Shown here: positions 37,821 through 47,188 of the stretch, one piece after another
Position numbering within the stretch: position 1 is the first letter of the stretch
How the letters are laid out: every line of letters starts with the position of its first letter
Assembly: GCA_026398815.1 (NCBI GenBank)
Contig: JAPLSA010000028.1
Coordinates: 62,001-126,000 of the forward strand
Length of the DNA stretch: 64,000 nt
DNA from: Gammaproteobacteria bacterium
GTDB taxonomy: Bacteria; Pseudomonadota; Gammaproteobacteria; Nevskiales; Nevskiaceae
Direction of reading: 5' to 3'
The notes under the pieces: generated by a model
Seen by the model: the letters and a program-made list of their open reading frames with translations, nothing else
Database searches by the model: none
Told to the model about the DNA's origin: nothing
Translations under genes and position numbers: made by a program

Positions 37821-38557
37821 CTGTAATGAAGCGAAATTCAATGAAGTCCTGGATGGCAGTTGCAGCGGCGCTGACCCTAGCCGGCGGCTTGGCAGGCTGC
37901 GCCGATGATTCGAGCAATCTCGTTGATCCGGTCGACCCTGTTGATCCGGTCGATCCGGTGGACCCGGTGCCCTGCGTGATCAGCTGCACGCCGACCCCGC
38001 CGCCGCCGCCGACCTCGCTGGAGGATTGCAACCCGAACAATCCGAACGCGACCTACGCGCCGATCAACAGCAACGTGTCGTCGGTCGACGTCAACACCGA
38101 AGGCCTGTGCATCAACTGCCGCGTGGCCTCGTCGGCCTCGGCATTCGACGGCAACCTCAGCACGTTCTCGGTCGAGACGGCCGGCGTTGGCGTGCTCGGC
38201 ACGATCGGCCTGGCCGGTTACGGCCCGCGCAGCTATCAGACGTCGCCGACGGTGCAGCGTCGCATCGGCTTCTTCGTGGCCTATCCGGCCGATTCGGTGG
38301 CGGACGTGGCGCTGCTGACCAAGGTCAGCGCCTCGACGGTCGACATCAACGGCGCCGTGGTGCAGGGGCCGGGCGACCAGACGCTCGACACCGTGCTGAG
38401 CCTGCAGCTGCTGGGCCTGCCGCTGCTGGAGGGCCAGTCGCTGGCCTTCGTCAGCGTGCCGACCTCGCAGCCGTTCAATGGCGCCCGTCTCGACTTCACG
38501 CCGACCATCGGCGTGCTGGCCGGCCTCAACGTCATCGAGGCCTGTATCTCGCGCTGA
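37817..38557 (+). CDS. Lipoprotein with (VDP)5 stalk and four-Cys domain (paralogue C)
   Basis: The 246-residue frame starts at ATG 37817 (ATGA overlap) or at in-frame Mets 37826 or 37841. Lipobox LAGGLAGC and CADDSSNL match A and B, but the stalk is five VDP triplets and a Pro-rich part. The C-terminal domain is divergent yet keeps DCNPNNP, GLCINCRV, AFDGNLSTFSV and a final EACISR. It is the last gene of the cluster and is followed by a terminator 28 nt downstream. Confidence 0.8.
   Translation: MTVMKRNSMKSWMAVAAALTLAGGLAGCADDSSNLVDPVDPVDPVDPVDPVPCVISCTPTPPPPPTSLEDCNPNNPNATYAPINSNVSSVDVNTEGLCINCRVASSASAFDGNLSTFSVETAGVGVLGTIGLAGYGPRSYQTSPTVQRRIGFFVAYPADSVADVALLTKVSASTVDINGAVVQGPGDQTLDTVLSLQLLGLPLLEGQSLAFVSVPTSQPFNGARLDFTPTIGVLAGLNVIEACISR
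37922..37966 (+). repeat. (VDP)5 coding repeat
   Basis: Five 9-bp units (variants of GTTGATCCG/GTCGACCCT) encode the stalk that replaces the Thr/Gly stalk of the two paralogues. Confidence 0.8.
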
Positions 38558-38584
38558 AGTCCGGCAGACGAGTAGCGACACCGG

Positions 38585-38612
38585 AAGGCCCGCAGCGATG
38601 CGGGCCTTTTTC
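38585..38612 (+). terminator. Rho-independent terminator
   Basis: AAGGCCCGCA-GCGA-TGCGGGCCTTTTT lies 28 nt after the third lipoprotein gene and probably ends the surface-protein operon. Confidence 0.9.
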
Positions 38613-38699
38613 GTTGCATCGGGCGGCAGTCGCGCAGATCGGGAGCAGCGCCGGCCGATCCTGGCCCCGCGGGTCCGCTGTTGCCTGCGCCCCGGCGAC

Positions 38700-40139
38700 T
38701 CAGGCGTCCGGTTCGGCGTCGTCCAGCTCGATCAGCGGCGGCGCAGCAGTGCCCGGCAGCGATTCGACGCTGCGCAGCTTGCGGCTGATGGCCCGGCTCC
38801 GGGTTTCCACCGAACCCATCGAGTTCTGCACGGTTTCCAGCTGCTTCTTGGCCTTGGCGAGCACGTCGCCGAACTTCTCGAACTCGGTCTTGACGGTGCC
38901 CAGCACAGTCCAGACCTCACTTGACCGCTTCTGGATCGCCAAGGTCCGGAAGCCCATCTGCAGGCTGTTCAGCAGCGCGGTCAAGGTGGTGGGCCCGGCC
39001 ACCGTCACCCGGCACTCGCGCTGCAGCCATTCGCTCAAGGACGGGCGCCGGATCACTTCGGCATACAGACCTTCGGTCGGCAGGAACAGCAGCGCAAAGT
39101 CGGTCGTGTGCGGCGGCTCGATGTACTTGTCGCGGATCGATTTCGCTTCCAGCTTGATCCGCGCTTCGAGCTGGCGGCCGGCTTCGTCGATGCCGGCGGC
39201 ATCGGCGCGTTCCTGAGCATCGAGCAGGCGCTCGTAATCCTCGCGCGGGAACTTGGCGTCGATCGGCAACCACACCGGCCCCGCGTCATCGGCACCGGGC
39301 AGGCGGATTGCGTATTCCACCGGATCGCGGCTGCCGGGCCGGGTCACCTTGTTCTGCTCGTACTGCTCGGCCACCAAGACCTGCTCCAGCAGGCTGCCGA
39401 GCTGCACCTCGCCCCAGATGCCCCGCGTCTTGACGTTCGACAGCACGCGCTTGAGGCCGCCGACGTCGGTGGCCAGCGACTGCATCTCGCCGAGGCCGCG
39501 CTGCACCTGCTCCAGCCGTTCGGCGACCCGCGAAAACGATTCGCCCAGCCGCTTCTGCAAGGTGTCGTTGAGCTTCTCGTCGACGGTGCGGCGCATCTCG
39601 TCGAGCTTGGCGGTGTTGTCGGCCTGGATTGCCGCCAGCCGCGATTCAACCGTTGCACGCAGTTCGTTCATGCGCTGCGCGCTGGTTTCGGCCAGCGTGT
39701 TGAACTGGCTGTTCAGCTGCTCGCCGAAACGGGCCAGCGCCTGCGCCTGGCTCTGCTGCTGCTGCTCGCGGGCCGCGCGGGCTTCGGCCTGCTGCGCGGC
39801 CTGGCGCTCGTCGGACAGGCGTGACTGCGCCTCGATCTGCTGCGCGAAGGTGGCCAGCTGGGTCGCCAGCTGACTACCCAGCAGCTCGGCCTGGGCGGTC
39901 TGGTTGGCGCCGAAGCGGTCGAGCGCGACGGCCAGCTCGCCGCGGCCCTGGGCCGACTGCGCCGCAGTCTCGCGGCGCGCGGTGGCGGCTTCGTCACGCA
40001 CGGCTGCCTCGATGCGGCTGCCGTCGCGGGCACTGGCATCCAGTGCGGCGCGCAGGCCGCGCACGGCGAGCCAGGCCAGCACGGCGGCCAGGGCGGCGAT
40101 CAGGGAAAGAGCGAGAACGACGAGATCGGCGGTGGTCAT
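38700..40139 (-). CDS. rmuC: RmuC family DNA recombination protein
   Basis: The 479-residue protein has an N-terminal membrane helix (about 5-28), a long coiled coil rich in Gln/Ala/Arg (about 45-200) and a C-terminal nuclease-like domain (TRGIWGEVQLGSLLEQVL, LPIDAKFPREDYERL, VAGPTTLTALLNSLQMGF). RmuC limits DNA inversions and interacts with replication and recombination. No operon partner is apparent. Confidence 0.94.
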   Translation of the reverse strand: MTTADLVVLALSLIAALAAVLAWLAVRGLRAALDASARDGSRIEAAVRDEAATARRETAAQSAQGRGELAVALDRFGANQTAQAELLGSQLATQLATFAQQIEAQSRLSDERQAAQQAEARAAREQQQQSQAQALARFGEQLNSQFNTLAETSAQRMNELRATVESRLAAIQADNTAKLDEMRRTVDEKLNDTLQKRLGESFSRVAERLEQVQRGLGEMQSLATDVGGLKRVLSNVKTRGIWGEVQLGSLLEQVLVAEQYEQNKVTRPGSRDPVEYAIRLPGADDAGPVWLPIDAKFPREDYERLLDAQERADAAGIDEAGRQLEARIKLEAKSIRDKYIEPPHTTDFALLFLPTEGLYAEVIRRPSLSEWLQRECRVTVAGPTTLTALLNSLQMGFRTLAIQKRSSEVWTVLGTVKTEFEKFGDVLAKAKKQLETVQNSMGSVETRSRAISRKLRSVESLPGTAAPPLIELDDAEPDA

Positions 40140-40191
40140 CCGGCGATTGTACGGGCCGGGTCCGGCGTTGCCCTGCCGCTATGCGAGGCCG

Positions 40192-41988
40192 TCAGCCGAA
40201 CAGCCGCTGCTGGTCGAGCGTCGACAGCCCGCCGTCGGCCGCGCTGCGCGCCGATTCAAGGTGCGCAAAGGCACGCGGCAGCAATTGGTGGATGTAGAAG
40301 CGCGCCGTCTCCAGCTTGGCGGCGTGGAAAGGATCGGCCGCGTCGGCCTTGGGCAGCGCCAGCACGGCTGCCCGGGCGAACAGGTAGCCGAAACACAGAT
40401 GGCCGAGCGCCTGCAGCAGGTCGTAGGCGGCTGCGTCGGCAGCATCGCGATCGCGCTGCTGGGCCTCGGCCAGCTGGCCGACGCCGGCCTCGAAGGCATC
40501 GGCCAGCCGCTGCACCGGTGCAAACAGCAATGCCAGTTCCGACGGCTGCGCCGGATCGCCGAGAAAGCCGCGCATCCGCGCCAGCAGCCTGGTGAGCCGG
40601 GCACCGCCGTCGCCCAGGATCTTGCGGCCGACCAGGTCGCGCGCCTGCACGCCGTTGGTGCCCTCGTAGATCTGGGCGATGCGGACATCGCGCACCCGCT
40701 GTTCGATGCCGTGATCGCGCAGGTAGCCGTGGCCGCCGAGCACCTGCAAGGCCAGGTTGGCGTCGTCGAAAGCGTTGTCGCTGAGGAAGGCCTTGGTCAC
40801 CGGCGTCAGCAACGCCAGCAGATCGCCGGCATCGGCCCGCTCGGCAGGATCGGGATGATGGGCTTCCAGGTCGCTGCACAGCGCCATCCAGTAGCTGAGC
40901 ATCCGGCCGCCCTCGATGCGCGCCTTCTGGGTCAGCAGCATCCGGCGCACGTCCGGGTGATGGATGATCGGATCGGCCGGCAGCTCCGGATGCCGGGCGC
41001 CGCCGGAAGCCCGCATCTGCAGCCGTTCGCGCGCGTAGGCGAGCGCTGCGTCATAGGCGCCCTGCGCCACCGCCACCGCCTGCACGCCGACATTCAGCCG
41101 CGCCTCGTTCATCAGGATGAACATCGCCGCCAGCCCCTGGTGCGGCCGGCCGACCAGCCAGCCGCGCGCATCGTCCAGCGTCACCGAGCAGGTCGGGCTG
41201 CCGCGCAGACCCATCTTGTGCTCGACGTGAGTGACTTCCAGCCGGTTGCGGCTGCCATCCTCGAGCCGCTTCGGCACCAGGAACAGCGAAATGCCGCGCA
41301 CACCGGGCGGCGCATCGGGCAGCCGCGCCAGCACCATATGGACGATGCTCTCGGTCCAGTCGTGGTCGGCGCCGGAGATGAAGATCTTGCTGCCGCGCAG
41401 GCGGTAGGCCGGCGTGTCGGGCAGGTCGTGTGCCGGATCGGGCAGCGCCGTGCTGCGCAGCAGGCCGAGGTCACTGCCGGCGTGCGCTTCGGTCAGCAGC
41501 ATCGTGGTGGTGACGCGGCCGTCGACGATCGCCGGCAGCCAGCGTGCCTGCAATGCCGGCGACGCGTGCTCGCTGACGATCCGGTAGACGCCGTGCGACA
41601 GGATCGGCGTCATCGTCCAGCTCTGGTTGGCGCCGTTCAGCAGCTCGACGATCGTCGAATGCGCCAGCGACGGGAAGCCCTGCCCGCCGTGTTCCGGCGC
41701 GCAGCTCAAGGTCGGCCAGCCGGCGTCGACGAACTGCCGGTAGGCATCGGCGAAGCCGGGCGGCGTTCGGACCGCGCCGTCCTCCAGCTGGCAGCCGATG
41801 GCGTCGCCACCGGCGTTGAGCGGCGCCAGCACGTCTTCGGCAAAGCGTGCCGCGCTGGACAGCGCACTGTCGAGCAGGTCCGCCTCGATCTCCTCGAACG
41901 CCGGCATCCGGCGCAAGTGCTCGCCGGCCGCCAGCAGCTCGTGGATCACGAAGGCCATGTCGCGCAGCGGAGCTTGGTAGGCAGCCAT
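40192..41988 (-). CDS. Acyl-CoA dehydrogenase with C-terminal extension
   Basis: This 598-residue flavoenzyme is of the larger acyl-CoA dehydrogenase type (DmdC/FadE5-like) with the family C-terminal domain. Visible motifs are MLLTEAHAGSDLGLL for FAD and substrate contact, VTHVEHKMGLRGSPTC, LNVGVQAVAVAQGAYD and QVLGGHGYLRDHGIEQRVRD. It catalyses the first oxidation of a CoA thioester; chain length is not predictable. ATG 41988 is chosen. It follows the padR gene by 43 nt. Confidence 0.92.
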   Translation of the reverse strand: MAAYQAPLRDMAFVIHELLAAGEHLRRMPAFEEIEADLLDSALSSAARFAEDVLAPLNAGGDAIGCQLEDGAVRTPPGFADAYRQFVDAGWPTLSCAPEHGGQGFPSLAHSTIVELLNGANQSWTMTPILSHGVYRIVSEHASPALQARWLPAIVDGRVTTTMLLTEAHAGSDLGLLRSTALPDPAHDLPDTPAYRLRGSKIFISGADHDWTESIVHMVLARLPDAPPGVRGISLFLVPKRLEDGSRNRLEVTHVEHKMGLRGSPTCSVTLDDARGWLVGRPHQGLAAMFILMNEARLNVGVQAVAVAQGAYDAALAYARERLQMRASGGARHPELPADPIIHHPDVRRMLLTQKARIEGGRMLSYWMALCSDLEAHHPDPAERADAGDLLALLTPVTKAFLSDNAFDDANLALQVLGGHGYLRDHGIEQRVRDVRIAQIYEGTNGVQARDLVGRKILGDGGARLTRLLARMRGFLGDPAQPSELALLFAPVQRLADAFEAGVGQLAEAQQRDRDAADAAAYDLLQALGHLCFGYLFARAAVLALPKADAADPFHAAKLETARFYIHQLLPRAFAHLESARSAADGGLSTLDQQRLFG

Positions 41989-42031
41989 GTCGGTGTCGAT
42001 CGAGCAGGAGGAAACGGAACGGTGCGGCGTT

Positions 42032-42577
42032 TCAGCCAGCCGCTGGTAGATCCAGCAACGCCAGCGCTTCATCGCACCAGGCGAGCGTCGTGCGCTCGGT
42101 GAGGATGCCCATGCGCAGGCCCAGGTAGCGGCCGCGCCGACGTGCGTTGAGCGCGGCTGGGTTCGGATAATGCTCGGCCATGATCGCTTCGTAGCGCGCC
42201 AGTCTTTCGGCGTGGCGTTGCCGGCGGCGGCTGATTTCGGCCAGCAGCGCGTCGCGGTTGTCGTCGTCGAGCGCGAACAGCTTGACCAGCAGCTCTTCCT
42301 TGAATGCCGGCGGCTCGGTGGCTTCGGTCAGCCACTGGTCGATCAGCTTCCGGCCGGCGTCGGTCAGCTGGTAGACGATCCGGTTCGGCCGCTCGCTCTG
42401 CGCCACGGTCTCGGCCTGCACCCGGCCGGCCGCCGCCAGCTTGTGCAGCTCCTGGTAGATCTGCTGGTGGCTGACCGGCCAGAAGAAGCCGACCGTCTGG
42501 TCGAAACGCTTGGCGAGGTCATAGCCGGAGTGCGCCCGGTCGAGCAGCGACACCAGGATCGCGTGCGACAGCGCCAT
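42032..42577 (-). CDS. PadR-family transcriptional regulator
   Basis: The 181-residue protein begins MALSHAILVSLLDRAHSGYD and has the PadR winged helix with FFWPVSHQQIYQELHKL as the recognition segment, then a Vir-type C-terminal helical domain for dimer formation. It sits between the nitronate monooxygenase and acyl-CoA dehydrogenase genes and probably represses this operon through the palindrome at 43597-43630. Confidence 0.93.
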   Translation of the reverse strand: MALSHAILVSLLDRAHSGYDLAKRFDQTVGFFWPVSHQQIYQELHKLAAAGRVQAETVAQSERPNRIVYQLTDAGRKLIDQWLTEATEPPAFKEELLVKLFALDDDNRDALLAEISRRRQRHAERLARYEAIMAEHYPNPAALNARRRGRYLGLRMGILTERTTLAWCDEALALLDLPAAG

Positions 42578-42593
42578 GACCTCGCCCGCCCCC

Positions 42594-43559
42594 TCAGGCC
42601 GCCAGCAGGCGGCCGCGTGCAGCGAGGTATTCGCGCTCCAGGCGGTCGACCAGTTCGCCGGCGCTGGTCACCGACTTCACGGCGCCGATGCCCTGGCCGC
42701 AGCCCCAGATGGTCTTCCAGGCCTTGGCGTCGGTGTTGCCGCCGGAGCCGAAATCCATCTTGCTCGGGTCCGATTCCGGCAGCTTGTCCGGGTCCAGCCC
42801 GGCGGCGACGATCGACGGCCGCAGGTAATTGCCGTGCACGCCGGTGAACAGGTTGGAGTAGACGATGTCGTCGGCGCCGCAGTCGACGATGCACTGCTTG
42901 TAGCGGGCGTCGGCATTGGCTTCGGTGGTGGCGATGAACGCCGAGCCGATGTAGCCGAGATCAGCACCCATCGCCTGCGCGGCAAGCACGGCGCTGCCGC
43001 TGGCGATCGAGCCGGACAGCAGCAGCGGGCCGTCGAACCACTCGCGGATTTCCTGGATCAGCGCGAACGGCGACTGCGTGCCGGCATGGCCACCGGCGCC
43101 GGCAGCGACCGCGATCAGGCCATCGGCGCCCTTCTCGATCGCCTTCTTCGCGAACTTGTTGTTGATGATGTCGTGCAGGGTGATGCCGCCGTACGAGTGG
43201 ATCGCCTCGTTGACGTCGACCCGCGCGCCGAGCGAGGTGATGACGATCGGCACCTTGTACTTCACGCACATCTCCAGATCGTGCTCGAGCCGGTTGTTCG
43301 ACTTGTGGACGATCTGGTTGACCGCGTACGGCGCCGCCGGGCGATCCGGATTGGCCTGGTTGTGGCGGTCCAGCTCCTCGTTGATCCGCTGCAGCCACTT
43401 GCCGAGTTCTTCGGCCGGCCGCGCGTTCAGCGCCGGAAACGAGCCGACGACGCCGGCCTTGCACTGGGCGATCACCAGGTCCGGATTGGAAATGATGAAC
43501 AGCGGCGAGGCGACGACCGGAATGCGCAGGCGGTCGCGAAGCACGGGCGGAAGAGACAT
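42594..43559 (-). CDS. Nitronate monooxygenase / 2-nitropropane dioxygenase family
   Basis: A 321-residue FMN-binding TIM-barrel protein with PVVASPLFIISNPDLV near the start, AAGAGGHAGTQSPFAL for FMN phosphate and substrate, and LLLSGSIASGSAVLAA. Family members oxidise nitronates, and relatives act in fatty-acid or quinone metabolism. It is the first gene of a three-gene unit with padR (16-nt gap) and acyl-CoA dehydrogenase. ATG 43559 is chosen. Confidence 0.9.
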   Translation of the reverse strand: MSLPPVLRDRLRIPVVASPLFIISNPDLVIAQCKAGVVGSFPALNARPAEELGKWLQRINEELDRHNQANPDRPAAPYAVNQIVHKSNNRLEHDLEMCVKYKVPIVITSLGARVDVNEAIHSYGGITLHDIINNKFAKKAIEKGADGLIAVAAGAGGHAGTQSPFALIQEIREWFDGPLLLSGSIASGSAVLAAQAMGADLGYIGSAFIATTEANADARYKQCIVDCGADDIVYSNLFTGVHGNYLRPSIVAAGLDPDKLPESDPSKMDFGSGGNTDAKAWKTIWGCGQGIGAVKSVTSAGELVDRLEREYLAARGRLLAA

Positions 43560-43592
43560 GCGGGCCAACCTCATCGAAAAGGGAGATCGGAG

Positions 43593-43619
43593 CTTATATG
43601 CAGAAAATTGTCTGTGCAA
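43593..43619 (-). promoter_or_regulatory. Candidate promoter of the nitronate monooxygenase-padR operon
   Basis: Read on the minus strand: TTGCAC (43619-43614), a 15-nt spacer and TATAAG (43598-43593). The -10 is near consensus and the spacer short. The palindrome 43597-43630 covers it, as for a repressed promoter. Confidence 0.45.
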
Positions 43620-43630
43620 TTTTTTGCATA
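43597..43630. promoter_or_regulatory. Palindromic operator, probably for the PadR regulator
   Basis: TATGCAGAAAATTG and CAATTTTTTGCATA are 14-bp inverted arms with one mismatch and a 6-nt centre, in an AT-rich island about 38-72 nt before the nitronate monooxygenase start. ATGC-GCAT outer bases resemble the ATGT/ACAT outer bases of known PadR sites. Confidence 0.65.
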
Positions 43631-43777
43631 ACCAACCATAAGGACGCGGTCGACAAACATTCGGTGTAGCGGCAGACGATGCGGCGCGAGTGGGCGGGGC
43701 TTTCCGGGTTCATGCCCTGCGCAGCTGACAGCGATTCGATCGGGCGCGTCACTCGGCCCGGCGCTGCCGCGCTGCGG

Positions 43778-44632
43778 CTAGCCGCCGGCCGGCAGCGAGA
43801 ATTCGGTGATGCCGTAGCCGGCCGCTGCCGGAATCCGCAGCGTGATGCCGGCCGCCGTGTCGATGCGCTCGGGCAGCACTTCGATGATGGTGTCAGCGCG
43901 CGCGGCCGCCAGCGCTTCCGCCACGCTGCGGCTGCGGCCGAGCTTCTCGACGTTCAGCCGCGTGGCCGGCACCAGCGTGCGACGGCCGGCATCGGCCTGC
44001 GCCAGCGCGTCCTGGGGGCGAATCCACACCGAATCGACGGCTTCGCTGCCGTCATGCAGCAGCACCTGTTCGGCCGGCGCGGCGGCCAGATAGAAACGGG
44101 TGTCGAAACGTTTCGGCATGAAGGTCGGCGTGGTCCAGTGCGCGAACGGCACCAAGGTCTCGCAGGCCAGGCTCAGGTCTTCGGCCGCAAGCATCGCGGC
44201 GATGCCGAGCGTGCCCTTGTCGAGCGCGGCCCGGTACTGCGGCCCGAGTGCTGCGACCCGCGCAGGATCGACGAACGCCGCCGAGCCGCGCGGCCGCGCC
44301 AGCAGCACGCCGCATTCCTCGAAGGCCTCGCGGACGGCGGCGATGCGCAGTGCGATCTCGTCGGCATTCAGGCCTTCGATACCGCTGCAGCGCGCGTGCG
44401 CGGCCGGATCGTGATCGCCGGTCGCCAACTTGCCGCCAGGAAACACCAGCGCGCCGGAGGCAAAGTCGATCTGCTGGTGGCGCACCACCATGAACACTTC
44501 GAGGCCGTCGGCGCCGTCGCGCAGCAGCAGGACGGTGGCGGCAAGGCGCGCGGGTGCGATCGGAGCAGCGGCAGGTGAGGTCACGGCGTCAGGGGCAGGC
44601 GGTTCAGGGCCGCCGACGATCCCGCAAATCAA
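43778..44632 (-). CDS. NUDIX hydrolase
   Basis: The 284-residue frame carries a NUDIX domain with an insertion: [10 protein letters not shown], then about 25 residues, then [11 protein letters not shown], the NUDT19-like arrangement of hydrolases acting on CoA derivatives or other nucleoside diphosphates. The start is uncertain: TTG 44632 overlaps the HNH gene stop, and GTG 44584 is an alternative that removes a Pro/Ala-rich lead. Confidence 0.82.
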   Translation of the reverse strand: MICGIVGGPEPPAPDAVTSPAAAPIAPARLAATVLLLRDGADGLEVFMVVRHQQIDFASGALVFPGGKLATGDHDPAAHARCSGIEGLNADEIALRIAAVREAFEECGVLLARPRGSAAFVDPARVAALGPQYRAALDKGTLGIAAMLAAEDLSLACETLVPFAHWTTPTFMPKRFDTRFYLAAAPAEQVLLHDGSEAVDSVWIRPQDALAQADAGRRTLVPATRLNVEKLGRSRSVAEALAAARADTIIEVLPERIDTAAGITLRIPAAAGYGITEFSLPAGG

Positions 44633-45192
44633 TTGCTGACTGCAACCTTCTTGCGCGCGTAGGCAAGCAGGAACTCCATCTGGTCAGCCAGGATTCGCCG
44701 GTTCGACAGGATCAGGTATTGCGCGAGGTTCGGGATGTACGGCACCGCCAGCAGCTTCATGCCGGCTTCCTCTGGTGTGCGATCGTCCTTGTACTGGTTG
44801 CAGGCGCGGCAGGCGGTGACGCAGTTTTCCCAGATCGAATCGCCGCCGCGCGAAGCGGGAACGATGTGGTCGCGCGTCAGTTCGTTCGGCGAGAACTGGC
44901 GGCCGCAGTACAGGCACAGGTTCTTGTCGCGCTGGAACAGCGTGCGATTGGTCAGCAGCGGCGCGTTGCCGCCGTTGTGGCGCCGCGAGCGATCGGCGAC
45001 GGCGATGATCGAGCCGATCCGCAACTCGGACGGCAGCCCGGTGCGGGCATTGATGCCGCCGCGGACGATGAAGCGTTCGGCGCCGGTTTCCCAGCGCACG
45101 CAGTCCCGGGCGTAAAGCGTTGCAGCGGTCTGCCAACGAATCCAGCCAACCGGCATGCCACCGATATCGAGCTTGAGGATCGAATGCATCAT
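44629..45192 (-). CDS. HNH endonuclease domain protein
   Basis: The 187-residue protein has a C-terminal HNH domain with zinc ligands in CLYCGRQF and CRACNQYK and the catalytic segment [12 protein letters not shown]. Chromosomal HNH proteins of this type are widespread and have no settled role. No restriction, phage or toxin partner is nearby. Two adjacent ATG codons mark the start. Confidence 0.87.
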   Translation of the reverse strand: MMHSILKLDIGGMPVGWIRWQTAATLYARDCVRWETGAERFIVRGGINARTGLPSELRIGSIIAVADRSRRHNGGNAPLLTNRTLFQRDKNLCLYCGRQFSPNELTRDHIVPASRGGDSIWENCVTACRACNQYKDDRTPEEAGMKLLAVPYIPNLAQYLILSNRRILADQMEFLLAYARKKVAVSN

Positions 45193-45435
45193 GTTCTTGA
45201 CTTTAGCCGACTTTCACGGGCACGTGTGCGTGCGGCAAGCATGGCCGGAGGATGTTGCAGCGCTGCGTCCGCGGTCGTCGGCCAGCGGTCCGTCCGGTTG
45301 AACCCGACGCCGCCTGCCCCACCTTTGCAGATGTGCAGAATGGGCCGGTCACTGCCGCCGATGCCGGTGCACCCGCCCCGATTGCTGCGCGTCCTCGCCG
45401 TCGCCAGCGCCCGTCATCGTCACTGGAACCTGAAC

Positions 45436-45864
45436 ATGAAACTCCTTCACACCATGCTGCGTGTCGGCGACCTCGACCGCTCGATCGCCTTCTACCGCGA
45501 TGTGCTCGGCCTGAAGCTGGTCTCCCGCCGCGATTACCCCGAAGGCCGCTTCACGCTCGCCTTCATGGGCGCCGAGGAGCGCGTCGACGGCATCCAGCGC
45601 GGCGCCGAGCTGGAGCTGACGCACAACTGGGATACCGCCCGGTACGAACTGGGCACCGGCTACGGCCATGTGGCGCTCGAGGTGGCCGACGCCTACGCGG
45701 CCTGCGAGCAGGTCAAGGCGCGCGGCGGCAAGGTCACCCGCGAAGCCGGGCCGATGAAGCACGGCACCACCGTGATCGCCTTCGTCGAAGATCCGGACGG
45801 CTACAAGATCGAGTTCATCCAGCGCCGGTCCGGCGCAGACGCCGGCACTGCGGCAGCGGCCTGA
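45436..45864 (+). CDS. gloA: GloA, lactoylglutathione lyase (glyoxalase I)
   Basis: GloA converts the hemithioacetal of methylglyoxal and glutathione to lactoylglutathione. The 142-residue protein aligns along its length with E. coli GloA; the metal ligands are H5, E60, H78 and E126. The short insertion before E60 relative to E. coli is minor. ATG 45436 is chosen from the family start ([13 protein letters not shown]). Confidence 0.96.
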   Translation: MKLLHTMLRVGDLDRSIAFYRDVLGLKLVSRRDYPEGRFTLAFMGAEERVDGIQRGAELELTHNWDTARYELGTGYGHVALEVADAYAACEQVKARGGKVTREAGPMKHGTTVIAFVEDPDGYKIEFIQRRSGADAGTAAAA

Positions 45865-46040
45865 ACCGGCACCCACCGCGCGGCTGCAACGGACATGAAA
45901 CCGGAACATCCGGACGCAGACGCACGCCATCCTCGAAGTTGAGGATGACGCGCATGATCGGCCGGCTGCTGCGCGGTTTCAGCCAGGCAGCGCCGGCGAC
46001 AAGGCCTTCCGCCCTCTCCACATCGTTCAGCGAGAACACC

Positions 46041-46670
46041 ATGAACACCGTTTGCGAATTGCCGGCCGCCGCACGCCGGGTCGATCACTCCGGATTTCCC
46101 GACCCCGCGCGCGATCTGGCGACGCCCGGTCCAGGCCCGCAGGAAGCGGTGTTCGCGGCGGGCTGCTTCTGGTGCGTCGAGGCCGTGTTCGAACGGCTCG
46201 ACGGCGTGTCGGACGTGATTTCCGGTTACGCCGGCGGCAGCGCCGACACCGCCAACTACGAGGCCGTCTGCACCGGCCGCACGAATCACGCGGAGGTCGT
46301 GAAGGTCGTCTATGACCCGGCGGTGATCTCCTACGGCCAGCTGCTGAAGGTGCTGTTCGCAGTCGCTCACGATCCGACCCAGCTCGATCGCCAGGGCAAT
46401 GACCGTGGCCGCCAGTACCGGTCGGCGGTCTTTTTCCAGAGCGAGGCGGAGCGCGAAGTCGCGGCGGCCTACATCGCGCAACTGGAAGCCGCGCGCGTGT
46501 TCCGCAGCCCGATCGTCACCCTGCTGACGCCGCTGGAACGCTTCTACCGCGCCGAGACCTATCATCAGGACTACGCGATCCGGAACCCCGGCCAGCCGTA
46601 CATCGCCGGCGTCGCCGCGCCGAAGGTCGACAAGCTGGAACACACCTTCACCGAGTACCTTCGCAAATGA
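46041..46670 (+). CDS. msrA: MsrA, peptide methionine-S-sulfoxide reductase
   Basis: MsrA reduces the S epimer of methionine sulfoxide. The active-site segment is GCFWC at 41-45 (C42 catalytic), where most relatives have GCFWG. The rest is regular: [27 protein letters not shown] and [10 protein letters not shown]. The 209-residue protein has no signal peptide. The stop overlaps msrB (ATGA). Confidence 0.95.
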   Translation: MNTVCELPAAARRVDHSGFPDPARDLATPGPGPQEAVFAAGCFWCVEAVFERLDGVSDVISGYAGGSADTANYEAVCTGRTNHAEVVKVVYDPAVISYGQLLKVLFAVAHDPTQLDRQGNDRGRQYRSAVFFQSEAEREVAAAYIAQLEAARVFRSPIVTLLTPLERFYRAETYHQDYAIRNPGQPYIAGVAAPKVDKLEHTFTEYLRK

Positions 46671-47188
46671 GCCTGTTCGACAAGAAGAAGCCGGCAGCCG
46701 ACACGCAGGACGGCGGCGCCGACACCGCAATCGCCACCAGCGCCAGCGGCTACGACCTGCGCCCGATCAGCCCGGCGCTGAAGCAGACGCTGGCCGAAGG
46801 CCTGAACGCCGAAGAGCGCCGCGTGCTGCTGGATCACGGCACCGAGCGCGCGTTCTGCGGCCATTTCAACGACAACAAGAAGGACGGCGTCTACGCCTGC
46901 CGGCTGTGCGGCCTGCCACTGTTCCGGTCGACCGCCAAGTTCGATTCCGGCACCGGCTGGCCAAGCTTCTTCGAGCCGTTCGACAACAGCCACGTCCGCA
47001 ACATCAAGGACTACAGCTACGGGATGATCCGCACCGAAATCCGCTGCCGCCGCTGCGACGGCCATCTGGGCCACGTGTTCGACGACGGCCCGAAGCCGAC
47101 CGGCCAGCGCTACTGCCTGAATTCGGTGTCGATGGCGTTCTTCGACAACGGCCAGCCGATCCCGCAGCAGGTCGACATCGCCGCCTGA
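46667..47188 (+). CDS. msrB: MsrB, peptide methionine-R-sulfoxide reductase
   Basis: MsrB reduces the R epimer. It has the zinc cysteines in CRLCGLPL and CRRCDGHLG, the catalytic Cys in RYCLNSVSM and the motif [11 protein letters not shown]. The 173-residue protein has an extra N-terminal stretch of about 35 residues of low similarity. The 4-nt overlap with msrA points to coupled synthesis of both repair enzymes. Confidence 0.95.
   Translation: MSLFDKKKPAADTQDGGADTAIATSASGYDLRPISPALKQTLAEGLNAEERRVLLDHGTERAFCGHFNDNKKDGVYACRLCGLPLFRSTAKFDSGTGWPSFFEPFDNSHVRNIKDYSYGMIRTEIRCRRCDGHLGHVFDDGPKPTGQRYCLNSVSMAFFDNGQPIPQQVDIAA

Noticed and set aside
44629-45192. HNH protein as part of a restriction or phage-defence module
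   Set aside because: No methylase, helicase, phage or toxin gene adjoins it; neighbours are NUDIX and glyoxalase genes.
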